Below, one piece after another: positions 51,987 to 60,194 of a stretch of DNA of 64,000 nucleotides. How positions within the stretch are numbered: the stretch's first letter is position 1; every line of letters starts with the position of its first letter. The notes under the pieces were generated by a model that was not told the origin of the DNA, did no database searches, and worked only from the letters and a program-made list of their open reading frames with translations. Position numbers and translations under genes: made by a program. The stretch is from Gordonia sp. X0973 (lineage in GTDB: Bacteria > Actinomycetota > Actinomycetes > Mycobacteriales > Mycobacteriaceae), in the NCBI RefSeq assembly GCF_013348785.1, contig NZ_CP054691.1, positions 1,674,001 through 1,738,000 of the forward strand. Reading direction: 5' to 3'.

Positions 51987-52016
51987 ACACTAACCGAGGA
52001 CGCGGCGATTACCCAA
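51987..52016 (-). promoter_or_regulatory. tRNA-Leu promoter
   Basis: On the minus strand: TTGGGT (complement of 52011-52016), an 18-bp spacer and TAGTGT (complement of 51987-51992), ending 13 nt before the mature tRNA 5' end. This is back to back with the start of the M20 peptidase gene. Confidence 0.45.
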
Positions 52017-52033
52017 ATTCGCATAATGGTGGG

Positions 52034-53383
52034 GTGACTGCTACCCGAGCGACAGACGAAGTCGTCGGCCTCATCGCCGATCTGATCCGCTTCGACACCT
52101 CCAACACGGGGGAGCCGGACACCACGAAAGGCGAGGCGGAGTGCGCGAGATGGGTGGCTTCGCAGCTGGCGGAGGCGGGGTATGAGACGACCTATGTCGA
52201 GTCCGGTCGGCCCGGTCGCGGCAACGTCTTCGCCCGGCTTGCCGGCGACCCGGCCAATTCCGCGGGGGCGCTGCTGGTGCACAGCCACCTCGACGTCGTG
52301 CCCGCCGAAGCGGCCGACTGGTCGGTCCACCCGTTCTCCGGCGCCATCGCCGACGGGTACATCTGGGGCCGTGGCGCCGTCGACATGAAGGATATGGCCG
52401 GGATGACGCTGGCCCTGGCACGCCAATTCGCCCGCGAGGGCACCGTGCCGCCGCGCGATCTCGTCTTCGCCTTCCTCGCCGACGAGGAGGCGGGCGGGAC
52501 GTGGGGATCGCACTGGTTGGTGGAGAACCGACCCGACCTCTTCGACGGCGTCACCGAGGCCGTCGGCGAAGTCGGCGGGTTCTCGCTGACCGTCGACCGG
52601 CCGGACGGGACGACCCGGCGGCTGTACCTGGTGGAGACCGCTGAGAAGGGGGTGTCGTGGATGCGGTTGCGCGCCACCGGCACCGCCGGACACGGTTCGA
52701 TGCTGCACGAGGACAACGCGGTCACCGAACTCGCCGCGACGGTGGCGCGGATCGGCGCGCATCGCTTCCCGCTGGTGCTGACCGACGCGGTGACCGAATT
52801 CCTCGCGGCCGCGGCGCAGGAGACGGGCCTGGACCTCGGCGTCGACACCCCGGATCTGGAGACCGCGCTGTTCAAACTCGGCGGTCTCGCCCGCATCATC
52901 GGTGCGACACTGCGCGACACCGCCAACCCGACGATGCTGAACGCCGGGTACAAGGCCAACGTGATCCCGCAGACGGCCGAGGCGGTCATCGACTGCCGGG
53001 TCCTGCCCGGCCGCCAGGCGGCCTTCGAGGCGGAGATCGACGGTCTCCTCGGCCCGAACGTCACCCGGGAGTGGATCACCCGGCTGGACCCGTACGAGAC
53101 GACTTTCGACGGCCACCTCGTCGACGCGATGAACGCCGCGATCCTGGCGCACGATCCCAACGGCCGGACGGTTCCGTACATGCTGTCCGGGGCGACCGAT
53201 GCGAAGGCCTTCGCGAAGCTGGGCATCCGGTGCTTCGGCTTCTCCCCGTTGCAACTGCCGCCGGAACTCGACTTCGCGGCGCTGTTCCACGGGGTTGACG
53301 AACGGGTGCCGGTGGACTCAGTGTTGTTCGGTACCAAGGTTTTCGAGCATTTCCTATTGCACAGCGCACCGACCGAGAGGTGA
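52034..53383 (+). CDS. M20 family metallopeptidase (Rv2141c-like)
   Basis: A 449-aa M20 peptidase/deacylase with a two-zinc site: HSHLDVVPAEAADW (first His/Asp), WGRGAVDMKDMAG (bridging Asp), ADEEAGGTWGSHW (catalytic Glu pair) and a C-terminal FHGVDERVPVDSV histidine. The dimerisation lid lies in the middle third. It corresponds to M. tuberculosis Rv2141c, sometimes called DapE2, but the substrate (succinyl-diaminopimelate, dipeptide or acyl amino acid) is not settled. GTG at 52034 follows a CATAAT box by 6 nt. The PEBP gene begins directly at the stop. Confidence 0.88.
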   Translation: MTATRATDEVVGLIADLIRFDTSNTGEPDTTKGEAECARWVASQLAEAGYETTYVESGRPGRGNVFARLAGDPANSAGALLVHSHLDVVPAEAADWSVHPFSGAIADGYIWGRGAVDMKDMAGMTLALARQFAREGTVPPRDLVFAFLADEEAGGTWGSHWLVENRPDLFDGVTEAVGEVGGFSLTVDRPDGTTRRLYLVETAEKGVSWMRLRATGTAGHGSMLHEDNAVTELAATVARIGAHRFPLVLTDAVTEFLAAAAQETGLDLGVDTPDLETALFKLGGLARIIGATLRDTANPTMLNAGYKANVIPQTAEAVIDCRVLPGRQAAFEAEIDGLLGPNVTREWITRLDPYETTFDGHLVDAMNAAILAHDPNGRTVPYMLSGATDAKAFAKLGIRCFGFSPLQLPPELDFAALFHGVDERVPVDSVLFGTKVFEHFLLHSAPTER

Positions 53384-53932
53384 ATGATCACAGTGACGAA
53401 CCGAACCTACGACCCGTATGCCGCCCTCCCGCAGCTGCCCGGGTTCTCCCTCACCTCGACCGATCTCGCCGACGGCGCGCCCTTGGCCCAGCCGCAGGTC
53501 AGCGGGATCTTCGGGGCCGGCGGGACCGACACGTCGCCGCAGTTGAGCTGGTCGGGATTCCCGGAGAAGACGCGCAGCTTCGCGGTCACCGTCTACGACC
53601 CGGACGCGCCGACCGTGTCGGGCTTCTGGCACTGGGCAGTGGCCGACATCCCCGCCTCGGTGACCTCGCTGGCCGCCGACGCCGGAAACGGCGAGGCGGG
53701 GTCGTTGCCCGACGGTGCGCTGACACTGACGAACGACGCCTCGCTCAAGCGCTTCCTGGGGGCCGCGCCGCCGGCCGGACACGGCCCGCACCGCTACTTC
53801 GTCGCCGTCCACGCGGTCGACGTCGAATCGCTGGGGCTGCCGGCCGACGCCACCCCGGCCTTCCTCAACTTCAACCTGTTCGGGCACGCCATCGCACGGG
53901 CGATCATCGTCGGCACCTACGAACAGCACTGA
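53384..53932 (+). CDS. PEBP / Raf-kinase-inhibitor-like protein (YbhB/YbcL)
   Basis: A 182-aa phosphatidylethanolamine-binding-protein family member. Landmarks are [51 protein letters not shown] and [13 protein letters not shown]. These form the anion-binding pocket (the DPDAP and GPHRY elements). Corresponds to M. tuberculosis Rv2140c. It is read with the M20 gene (start codon immediately after its stop) and convergent with the DUF3093-PyrD gene. Ligand unknown. Confidence 0.9.
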   Translation: MITVTNRTYDPYAALPQLPGFSLTSTDLADGAPLAQPQVSGIFGAGGTDTSPQLSWSGFPEKTRSFAVTVYDPDAPTVSGFWHWAVADIPASVTSLAADAGNGEAGSLPDGALTLTNDASLKRFLGAAPPAGHGPHRYFVAVHAVDVESLGLPADATPAFLNFNLFGHAIARAIIVGTYEQH

Positions 53933-53939
53933 CGCGTCG

Positions 53940-55577
53940 TCAGCGCTCCTGTCGGACGCCCGCGCCGACGGCGTCGGCGATCGTCGCGAAACCGGCTCCG
54001 CGGACCCGCGCGGCCAGCCCGGCGTGGATCGCCTCGGCGTAGGTCGGACCGGCGTAGATGAATCCGGTGTAGCCCTGCAGCAGGGTCGCACCGGCCAGGA
54101 TGCGCTCCCAGGCGTCCTCGACGTCGTCGATACCGCCGACGCTGATCAACACGAGGCGGTCACCGGCACGGGCGTAGAGGCGGCGCAGCACCGCCACTGA
54201 CCGTTCGCGCAGCGGGGCACCGGACAGTCCGCCCGCACCCGCGGCCTCGACATCGGCGGCAGGGGAGGCCAGTCCCTCCCGGGAGATGGTCGTGTTCGTC
54301 GCGACGATCCCGGCCAGGCCCGCCTCGACGGCCAGATCGGCGACGGCGTCGATGTCGTCGTCGGCGAGGTCGGGGGCGATCTTCACCAGCACCGGGCGGT
54401 CGGTGGCCGCGCGCACGGCGGCCAGGATGGGCCCCAGCTGTTCGACAGCCTGCAGGTCGCGCAGCCCCGGCGTGTTGGGGGAGCTGACGTTCACCACCAC
54501 GAAGTCGGCCAGCGGCCCCAACGAGGACGCGCCGTGGGTGTAATCGGCGGCGGCATCCGCCAATTCCACAACCTTCGTCTTGCCGATGTTGGCGCCGATC
54601 GGCACCGGGCAGGCGGTGCGCCGTCGACGGGAACGCCCCAGCCGGCGCGCGGCGTCGTCGGCACCGGGGTTGTTGAAGCCCATCCGGTTGACCAGCGCGT
54701 GATCGGCGGGCAGGCGGAACAGACGCGGCTTCGGATTGCCGGGTTGGGCCTGGCCGGTGATAGTGCCGACCTCGGCGTAACCGAAGCCCAGCGCACCCCA
54801 CGAGCGGACCGCCGACGCGTCCTTGTCGAACCCGGCGGCCAATCCGAGCGGCGCGTCGAACCTGGTCCCGAACACCTCCTGGCGCAGGATCGGATCGTCG
54901 CTGTGCAGCGCCCGCGCGACGAGGCGACCCACCCCGGGCACCGCGCCGACGAGCCGGATGACCCGGGAGGCGAGGCCGTGGACCGTCTCCGGCGACAGCC
55001 GGAACATCAACCACAGCAGCGGGGGATACAACACCGCGTTGAGTGCGGCGACCGTCCGCGAACGTTGTGCCGCGACCGGGACCGGGCTCTCGAGGCTGCC
55101 GCCGAGCCGGGCGTCGGCGACCCCCATCGCGGCCAAGACCTTCTCCGGGTGCCGCGTCGAGACCAACCAGTAGGGGGTCGGGTCGTCGGGATCGTCGAGG
55201 ACCAGCAGCACCATGGAGTGGACCCAGCTGTGATGGACGAGGTAGGCGGCTGGATCGAGTTGGCGGCCCATCGCGGCGCTGCGGGCGCTGGGCGGAACCG
55301 TCAGGCCGCGGCCGACGATCGACCGGGGCAGGCGCGCCCGGCCGGCGAGCAGTTCGCCGTCGGCCGTGACGCGCACGCGGTGGCGGCCGACGGAGACGAG
55401 GACCGCGGCCAGCAACACGCCGATGACCAGGTAGGCCCACCAACTCCAGGAGGCGCGGTGCGCACCCAGGCGGATCTCGTAGCCGAGTACGGCGGTGAGC
55501 ACCGCGGCGGCCAACCACCACCACAGCGGCACCGACAGCCGTTCGTCGTATCGGTCGGTCTGGGCGTCACTAGTCAC
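53940..55577 (-). CDS. pyrD: DUF3093-dihydroorotate dehydrogenase (class 2) fusion
   Basis: A 545-aa protein in one frame. Residues about 8-160 are DUF3093 with two membrane helices ([20 protein letters not shown] and [18 protein letters not shown]) and the family ending [17 protein letters not shown]. Residues about 185-535 are quinone-linked dihydroorotate dehydrogenase: [36 protein letters not shown], catalytic Ser in [29 protein letters not shown] and [11 protein letters not shown]. PyrD oxidises dihydroorotate for UMP synthesis. No stop or internal ribosome site separates the parts. The GTG at 55577 has TACGCT 7 nt upstream. The two parts are separate genes (Rv2698 and Rv2139) in M. tuberculosis. 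Confidence 0.88.
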   Translation of the reverse strand: MTSDAQTDRYDERLSVPLWWWLAAAVLTAVLGYEIRLGAHRASWSWWAYLVIGVLLAAVLVSVGRHRVRVTADGELLAGRARLPRSIVGRGLTVPPSARSAAMGRQLDPAAYLVHHSWVHSMVLLVLDDPDDPTPYWLVSTRHPEKVLAAMGVADARLGGSLESPVPVAAQRSRTVAALNAVLYPPLLWLMFRLSPETVHGLASRVIRLVGAVPGVGRLVARALHSDDPILRQEVFGTRFDAPLGLAAGFDKDASAVRSWGALGFGYAEVGTITGQAQPGNPKPRLFRLPADHALVNRMGFNNPGADDAARRLGRSRRRRTACPVPIGANIGKTKVVELADAAADYTHGASSLGPLADFVVVNVSSPNTPGLRDLQAVEQLGPILAAVRAATDRPVLVKIAPDLADDDIDAVADLAVEAGLAGIVATNTTISREGLASPAADVEAAGAGGLSGAPLRERSVAVLRRLYARAGDRLVLISVGGIDDVEDAWERILAGATLLQGYTGFIYAGPTYAEAIHAGLAARVRGAGFATIADAVGAGVRQER

Positions 55578-55584
55578 GGCGCTC

Positions 55585-55594
55585 AGCGTAGTCT
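55585..55594. promoter_or_regulatory. Overlapping divergent -10 boxes of the DUF3093-pyrD and dut genes
   Basis: Within 10 bp: TACGCT on the minus strand (55590-55585), 7 nt before the DUF3093-pyrD GTG, and TAGTCT on the plus strand (55589-55594), 6 nt before the dut GTG at 55601. The boxes share two bases, so polymerase can occupy only one at a time. Confidence 0.55.
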
Positions 55595-55600
55595 GCGGTG

Positions 55601-56077
55601 GTGTCCGACCGAACTCCGTCACCGTCGTCCAGTGATCCATTGCGCATTCGGCGCCTCGACAAAGATCTGCCGCTCCCGCTGCGTGCGCATCCCGGGGACG
55701 CCGGGATCGACCTCTACAGCACGACCGACGCCGAGCTGGCCCCCGGGCGCCGCCAACTGGTCGGAACGGGGATCGCGATCGCCTTGCCGATCGGGACGGT
55801 CGGGTTGGTCCACCCCCGTTCGGGGCTGGCCGCGCGCGCCGGGCTGTCTATCGTCAACACGCCGGGAACGATCGACGCGGGCTATCGGGGGGAGATCAAG
55901 GTCTGTTTGATTAATCTCGATACCGAGGAACCCGTCGTCATCAAGCGTGGCGACCGGATCGCCCAGTTGGTGATCCAGCGCGTCGAGCTGCCCGAACTCG
56001 AAGAGGTCGAGGAACTCGACGACACCAGCCGCGGCGCCGGGGGATACGGGTCCAGCGGCGGCCACGCGGCGTTGTAG
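55601..56077 (+). CDS. dut: dUTP diphosphatase
   Basis: Hydrolyses dUTP to dUMP and pyrophosphate, keeping uracil out of DNA and supplying dUMP for dTMP. The 158-aa trimeric-type dUTPase has all five motifs: [46 protein letters not shown] and the flexible [11 protein letters not shown] arm. A GTG one codon earlier (55598) is possible; 55601 fits the 6-nt distance from TAGTCT. Same place as Rv2697c, next to the DUF3093 gene. Confidence 0.95.
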   Translation: MSDRTPSPSSSDPLRIRRLDKDLPLPLRAHPGDAGIDLYSTTDAELAPGRRQLVGTGIAIALPIGTVGLVHPRSGLAARAGLSIVNTPGTIDAGYRGEIKVCLINLDTEEPVVIKRGDRIAQLVIQRVELPELEEVEELDDTSRGAGGYGSSGGHAAL

Positions 56078-56101
56078 GCCGCGGGGAGAAAGGGAGCGAA
56101 C

Positions 56102-56893
56102 ATGGCGGGCATGGCGAGGGTCGGCGAAGCGGCCGGGCCGTATGACATCGGCGACTTGGCGACGACCGCGGAGGAATTGGCCAATTCGCATCTCGACCTG
56201 GGATCGGTGCTGGTGCCCGTCGTCGAGGGCGGGCAGGTCAGTGTCGAGATGTCCGTCGACCACCAGCCCGAGGCCGTCTACCTGATGACGCCGGTCGGCC
56301 GGGTGTCGGTGGCGGCGTACGCGGCGCCGAAGTCCCCGGGCCAGTGGCGCGAGGTCGTCGGCGAGCTGGCCGAGTCGCTGCGCGCGGAGGGTGCGCAGGC
56401 GCGTACCGAGGACGGCCATTGGGGGCGGGAGATCGTCGCCGAGGTGCCCGGCGACGAATGCCATCGCTTCATCGGCGTCGACGGCCCCAGGTGGATGGTC
56501 CGCTGCGTGGCCAGCGGTCCGCCGCAAGCCGCCGACCAGCTCGCCCAGCTCGCCCGCGCCGTTCTCGCCGAGTCCGTGGTGCGCCGCGGCGGCGAGCCGT
56601 ACCCGCCGCGCGAGCCGTTGCCGCTGATCCTGCCCGACGTGCTGGCACAGCAGGTGCGGATGGCCCAACAGCAGATGGTCGACGACGGTCAGCTCGCCCT
56701 CGACGACCTGCCGCCCGACTTCGCCGACCACCCGCCGGCGCAGCCGGGATACGACGAACAGGGATTCGCGCCCGGTGCTCCTGGCGGCGACCCATTCGTC
56801 GACGCGCAGACCGAGCCGACCGGATCGGTACCGCCCGAACCCGGACACGTGTCGCCGGGGACCGCGATGCAGCAGCTGCGCGACCTGCGTTAG
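56102..56893 (+). CDS. DUF3710 family protein
   Basis: A 263-aa DUF3710 protein (Rv2696c position). A folded region spans residues about 12-190, with GPYDIGDLATTAEE, LDLGSVLVPVVEGGQVSVEM, EVPGDECHRFIGVDGPRWMVRCVA and EPLPLILPDVLAQQ. A low-complexity proline/glycine-rich tail follows. The function is unknown. It is cotranscribed with dut. GGGAG lies about 7 nt before the ATG. It ends 4 bp inside the convergent hydrolase gene. Confidence 0.85.
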   Translation: MAGMARVGEAAGPYDIGDLATTAEELANSHLDLGSVLVPVVEGGQVSVEMSVDHQPEAVYLMTPVGRVSVAAYAAPKSPGQWREVVGELAESLRAEGAQARTEDGHWGREIVAEVPGDECHRFIGVDGPRWMVRCVASGPPQAADQLAQLARAVLAESVVRRGGEPYPPREPLPLILPDVLAQQVRMAQQQMVDDGQLALDDLPPDFADHPPAQPGYDEQGFAPGAPGGDPFVDAQTEPTGSVPPEPGHVSPGTAMQQLRDLR

Positions 56894-57603
56894 CCGACCG
56901 GGCCCCGCTCACACACCTGGGCCCACGCCCGGGCCGCCAGGCGCCCGAGGAGCGCCGGATCGGCGCCCCAGGCGTCGAGGGTCGTGCGGCCCACCGCCGA
57001 CCGGGGCGCGGCCGCGGCCCACGCCAACCCGACATCGGCGGGATGGATCGGGTCATCCGTGGAGACGACGACGGCCAGCGGGACCCGCAGCGTGGCCAAC
57101 TGTGGCGCGGTGGGCCCGGTGAGTGCCGCCGCGGCGCGCAGTTGGCCGATCAGCCCCGGGTACAGCTCGCGCCACGAGCGGGAGAGTTCGTCGGCCAACC
57201 ATTTCGGACTGCCGGCCGCCATCGCCGTGACGGTGGCATCCAGTCCGTCCCGCTCGAGGGCGTCGGCGGTCGCGGTTGCCGACGCGGCGGCCGGGCTGGC
57301 CTCGGGCGGTCCCGACCACGGCGGCAGTGCGGCCCACACACCCGCGCAGCGGTCCGGACCGGCTGCGACCGCCCACTTGGCCGCGATACTCGCGCCGATC
57401 GACACCCCGCCGAGGAGGATCGGCTCGCCGACGGCGTCCGCGGCGAGACGGTCGAGTACGCGCAGGTAGCCGCCGACGAGATCCTCCTCGGGCTGCAGCG
57501 CCACCAGTGGTCGGCCGAGTTCCGCGGCGGCCGGACCGAATGCGCGACGGGCGTAGTCGGCGTCGGACCCGGTGCCGGGCATCACGACTATCGGGGCGGG
57601 CAT
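56890..57603 (-). CDS. Alpha/beta hydrolase-like protein (Rv2695 position)
   Basis: A 237-aa protein with an alpha/beta hydrolase pattern: an early oxyanion segment VMPGTGSDADYARRAF, the nucleophile elbow GGVSIGASIAAKWA (Ser near residue 69), and a late DDPIHP with an acidic residue and histidine candidate. The lid region is short. Substrate unknown. It interrupts an otherwise same-strand series (dut, DUF3710, OB, DUF3159), as Rv2695 does in M. tuberculosis. Confidence 0.72.
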   Translation of the reverse strand: MPAPIVVMPGTGSDADYARRAFGPAAAELGRPLVALQPEEDLVGGYLRVLDRLAADAVGEPILLGGVSIGASIAAKWAVAAGPDRCAGVWAALPPWSGPPEASPAAASATATADALERDGLDATVTAMAAGSPKWLADELSRSWRELYPGLIGQLRAAAALTGPTAPQLATLRVPLAVVVSTDDPIHPADVGLAWAAAAPRSAVGRTTLDAWGADPALLGRLAARAWAQVCERGPVG

Positions 57604-57679
57604 GACTAGATCTTGCCGCAGGGTTACGCTGGGCTGGAAACGACAGCCAGTTTCCAGCTCAGTCCCTGGGAGGGGTGTG

Positions 57680-58057
57680 ATGGCCGCAGCGGGTTCCGCG
57701 GGTTACCTGCGACGGATGACGCGCATGCTCGTCGAAGACCTCGAGGTCTCCGACGCCGCGGAGATCGCCGACGAGGCCCGGTCTCAGGGCGCCCAATGCG
57801 CCCGCGAATGCGCGCGCGGCGACGAGGTCCGCATCTTCGGCGAACTCCGTTCGGTGCAGACCTGTTCCAAGAACGCCAAGGCCGGGGTGGTCGCCGAGTT
57901 CTTCGACGGCACCGACACGGTGAAGCTGAAGTGGCTCGGGCGCAACCGGATCCCGGGCATCGAACCCGGGCGCCGCCTATGGGTCACCGGGCGCATCGGC
58001 GAACAAGACGGCGTGAAGGTCATCTTCAACCCCTACTACGATCTCGACGGTGACTGA
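57680..58057 (+). CDS. OB-fold nucleic-acid-binding-like protein (Rv2694c position)
   Basis: A 125-aa protein. A helical N-terminus (GYLRRMTRMLVEDLEVSDAAEIADEA) is followed by an OB-fold-like beta barrel (VRIFGELRSVQTCSKN, AGVVAEFFDGTDTVKLKWLG, PGRRLWVTGRIGEQDGVKVIF). The barrel resembles those in RecG and nucleic-acid helicases. ATG at 57680 has GGGAGGGG 4-5 nt upstream; earlier starts in this frame lack one. The stop overlaps the DUF3159 gene by 8 bp. Confidence 0.78.
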   Translation: MAAAGSAGYLRRMTRMLVEDLEVSDAAEIADEARSQGAQCARECARGDEVRIFGELRSVQTCSKNAKAGVVAEFFDGTDTVKLKWLGRNRIPGIEPGRRLWVTGRIGEQDGVKVIFNPYYDLDGD

Positions 58058-58781
58058 CCGCCGCATCGGCGGCGACGACGCGGAACCGGCGACCGAGCGC
58101 ATCGGCTCCGGGCCGACCGGCCGCGACGAGACGGAAGACGCACCCGCTCCGACCATCCTGGAGCAAATGGGCGGCGTGCCCGGCCTGATCTACTCGACCC
58201 TGCCGATCCTGGTGTTCGTCCCGGTCAACGCGTGGTTCGGATTGAGCGCCGCCATCATCGGCGCCCTCGCCACGGCGGGCGCGATCCTGGTCTACCGGCT
58301 GATCCGCCGCGACAACATCACCCCGGCGGTATCCGGTTTCATCGGCGTGGCGATCTGCGCGTACATCGCCCATCGGACCGGCGACGCGAAGGGCTACTTC
58401 CGGCTGGGCATCTGGACGATGCTCGTCTACGCGGCCGTTTTCGTTCTCTCCATCATCGTGCGGTGGCCGTTGGTCGGCGTCGTGTGGAGCCTGGTCAACA
58501 GCGCGGGCACCGCGTGGCGCAAACACCGCCCGACGCTGATCGCCTACGACCTCGCCACCGGCGTGTGGGCGGTGGTGTTCATCGCCCGCTACCTGGTCCA
58601 GAACGGGTTGTACGACACCGGGCACACCGGCTGGCTCGCCGCGGCCCGGATCGGCATGGGCTGGCCCCTGACGATCGTGGCCGTCCTGGCCACCGTGTGG
58701 TTGGTGCGCCGTGCGGACCGGGACGAGGAACGGTTCGCCGACGAGACCGGCATCGACGAAAACGACCGGTCGCAGCGCTGA
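58050..58781 (+). CDS. DUF3159 membrane protein
   Basis: A 243-aa DUF3159 protein (Rv2693c position). An acidic N-terminal tail of about 35 residues is followed by TILEQMGGVPGLIYSTLPILVFV and about six membrane helices, with the conserved NAWFGL and YRLIRRDNITPAVSGF loops. It ends in a charged cytoplasmic tail. Function unknown. GTG start overlaps the OB-fold gene, so they are coupled. Convergent with ceoC, 5 bp between stops. Confidence 0.85.
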   Translation: MTDRRIGGDDAEPATERIGSGPTGRDETEDAPAPTILEQMGGVPGLIYSTLPILVFVPVNAWFGLSAAIIGALATAGAILVYRLIRRDNITPAVSGFIGVAICAYIAHRTGDAKGYFRLGIWTMLVYAAVFVLSIIVRWPLVGVVWSLVNSAGTAWRKHRPTLIAYDLATGVWAVVFIARYLVQNGLYDTGHTGWLAAARIGMGWPLTIVAVLATVWLVRRADRDEERFADETGIDENDRSQR

Positions 58782-58786
58782 CCGGC

Positions 58787-59446
58787 TCAGTCGAGTTGCA
58801 TCACGCGCTTGAGTTCGCCTTCGACTTCTTCGGGCGCCACGAACACCAGCTCGTCGCCGCCCTCCACCGAGTCGTCCCCCTGCGGGGCGATCACCCGGCC
58901 GCCGCGCAGGATCGCGACCAGGGCCACGTCACGGGGCAGCACCAGTTTGCGGACCGGCCGCCCGGCCAACGGCGTGTTGTCGGGCAGGGTCATCTCGACC
59001 AGATTCGCCTGTCCCTGCCGGAAGGTCATCAGGCGGACCAGATCGCCGACGCTCACCGCCTCTTCGACCAGTGAGGCCAGGATGCGCGGCGTGGAGACCG
59101 CGACGTCCACCCCCCAGTCCTCGCCGAACAGCCATTCGTTGCGCGGGTTGTTGACGCGGGCCACCACGCGGTTCACCGCGAACTCGGTCTTGGCCAACAG
59201 GGCGACGACGAGGTTGGCCTTGTCGTCGCCGGTCGCGGCGACCATCACGTCGTAGTCCTGCAGGCCGGCGCGCTCCAGGTTGGTCAACTCGCAGGCGTCG
59301 CCGCTGATCCACGAGGCCCCCGGCACCGCGTCGGGATCGACGTTGTGCGGGTTCCGCTCGAACAACGTCACGTCGTGGTGGTTGGCGATCAACTCGCCGG
59401 CGATCGAGCGGCCGACGGCTCCGGCTCCGGCTATGGCGACTTTCAC
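58787..59446 (-). CDS. ceoC: TrkA-type K+ channel/transporter regulatory protein CeoC
   Basis: A 219-aa RCK protein. A Rossmann NAD-binding domain begins at the first residue (KVAIAGAGAVGRSIAGEL) and includes GDACELTNLERAGLQDYDVMVAATGDD. A TrkA-C domain follows (TPLAGRPVRKLVLPRDVALVAILRGG, VEGGDELVFVA). Such proteins control K+ flux by sensing nucleotides. GTG start with GGAG 4 nt upstream. The companion ceoB lies 20 bp upstream, the same arrangement as in mycobacteria. Confidence 0.92.
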   Translation of the reverse strand: MKVAIAGAGAVGRSIAGELIANHHDVTLFERNPHNVDPDAVPGASWISGDACELTNLERAGLQDYDVMVAATGDDKANLVVALLAKTEFAVNRVVARVNNPRNEWLFGEDWGVDVAVSTPRILASLVEEAVSVGDLVRLMTFRQGQANLVEMTLPDNTPLAGRPVRKLVLPRDVALVAILRGGRVIAPQGDDSVEGGDELVFVAPEEVEGELKRVMQLD

Positions 59447-59466
59447 TGTGCTCCTCGGTGGCCGGG

Positions 59467-60132
59467 TCAGTCGTGAACGGGCTTGGGCGCCGCGGCGGCG
59501 GCGCGGACGGCGGCACGGTCGGTGGTCCGGACCGCGACGTAGACGATGTCGTCGTCCTGCAGCGCGGTGCGCGGCTCGGGCAGGATCGGTCGGCCGACCC
59601 GGTTGAGGAAGACGACGTGCGCTCCGGTCTCCTCGGCGAACCGGGCCACCGACGTGCCGATCCACGACTCGTCCACGTCGAGTTCGATCAGGTCGACGTT
59701 GCCGCTCGGGTCGCGCCAGGCGACCGAATCGACGTCGTCGTCGAGTTCGGCGACGAACCGGTCGGTGGTCCAGGGGACGGTCGCGACGGTGGGGATACCG
59801 AGACGGGCGTAGACCTCCGCGCGTCGGGCGTCGTAGATCCGGGCCACCACCCGCTCCAGACCGAAGGTCTCGCGCGCCACCCGCGCCGCCACGATATTCG
59901 AGTTGTCGCCGGAGGACACCGCGGCGAACGCGTCGGCCGTCTCGATCCCGGCGCGCGTCAGGACGTCGCGGTCGAAGCCGACGCCGACGGTGGTCGTCCC
60001 GGTGAAGTCGGGGCCCAGGCGGGAGAAGGCGTCGGGGTCGCGGTCGATCACCGAGACCGTGTGTCCGCGGCGCTGCATCGCGCCCGCGAGCGAGGCGCCG
60101 ACCCGGCCGCAACCCATGATCACTACGTGCAC
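59467..60132 (-). CDS. ceoB: TrkA-type K+ uptake regulatory protein CeoB
   Basis: A 221-aa RCK protein with Rossmann motif VVIMGCGRVGASLAGAM, GVGFDRDVLTRAGIETADAFAAV and a C-terminal TrkA-C domain (VDLIELDVDESWIGTSVARF). With CeoC it should regulate a K+ transporter. The membrane protein is probably the APC permease transcribed divergently 62 bp away; no trkH or ktrB gene is adjacent. GTG start with TAGGTT 6 nt upstream, a leaderless-type promoter. Confidence 0.92.
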   Translation of the reverse strand: MHVVIMGCGRVGASLAGAMQRRGHTVSVIDRDPDAFSRLGPDFTGTTTVGVGFDRDVLTRAGIETADAFAAVSSGDNSNIVAARVARETFGLERVVARIYDARRAEVYARLGIPTVATVPWTTDRFVAELDDDVDSVAWRDPSGNVDLIELDVDESWIGTSVARFAEETGAHVVFLNRVGRPILPEPRTALQDDDIVYVAVRTTDRAAVRAAAAAPKPVHD

Positions 60133-60138
60133 GTGACG

Positions 60139-60187
60139 AACCTACACCGCCCCACGTTGCACGCGATGACCGCGAGGGGCCTAATCT
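60139..60187. promoter_or_regulatory. Divergent leaderless-type promoters of ceoB and the APC permease
   Basis: Minus strand TAGGTT (60144-60139), 6 nt before the ceoB GTG at 60132. Plus strand TAATCT (60182-60187), 7 nt before the permease GTG at 60195. Both fit TANNNT at leaderless distance, which would let the two genes share one 60-bp control region. Confidence 0.55.
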
Positions 60188-60194
60188 GAGCGAC

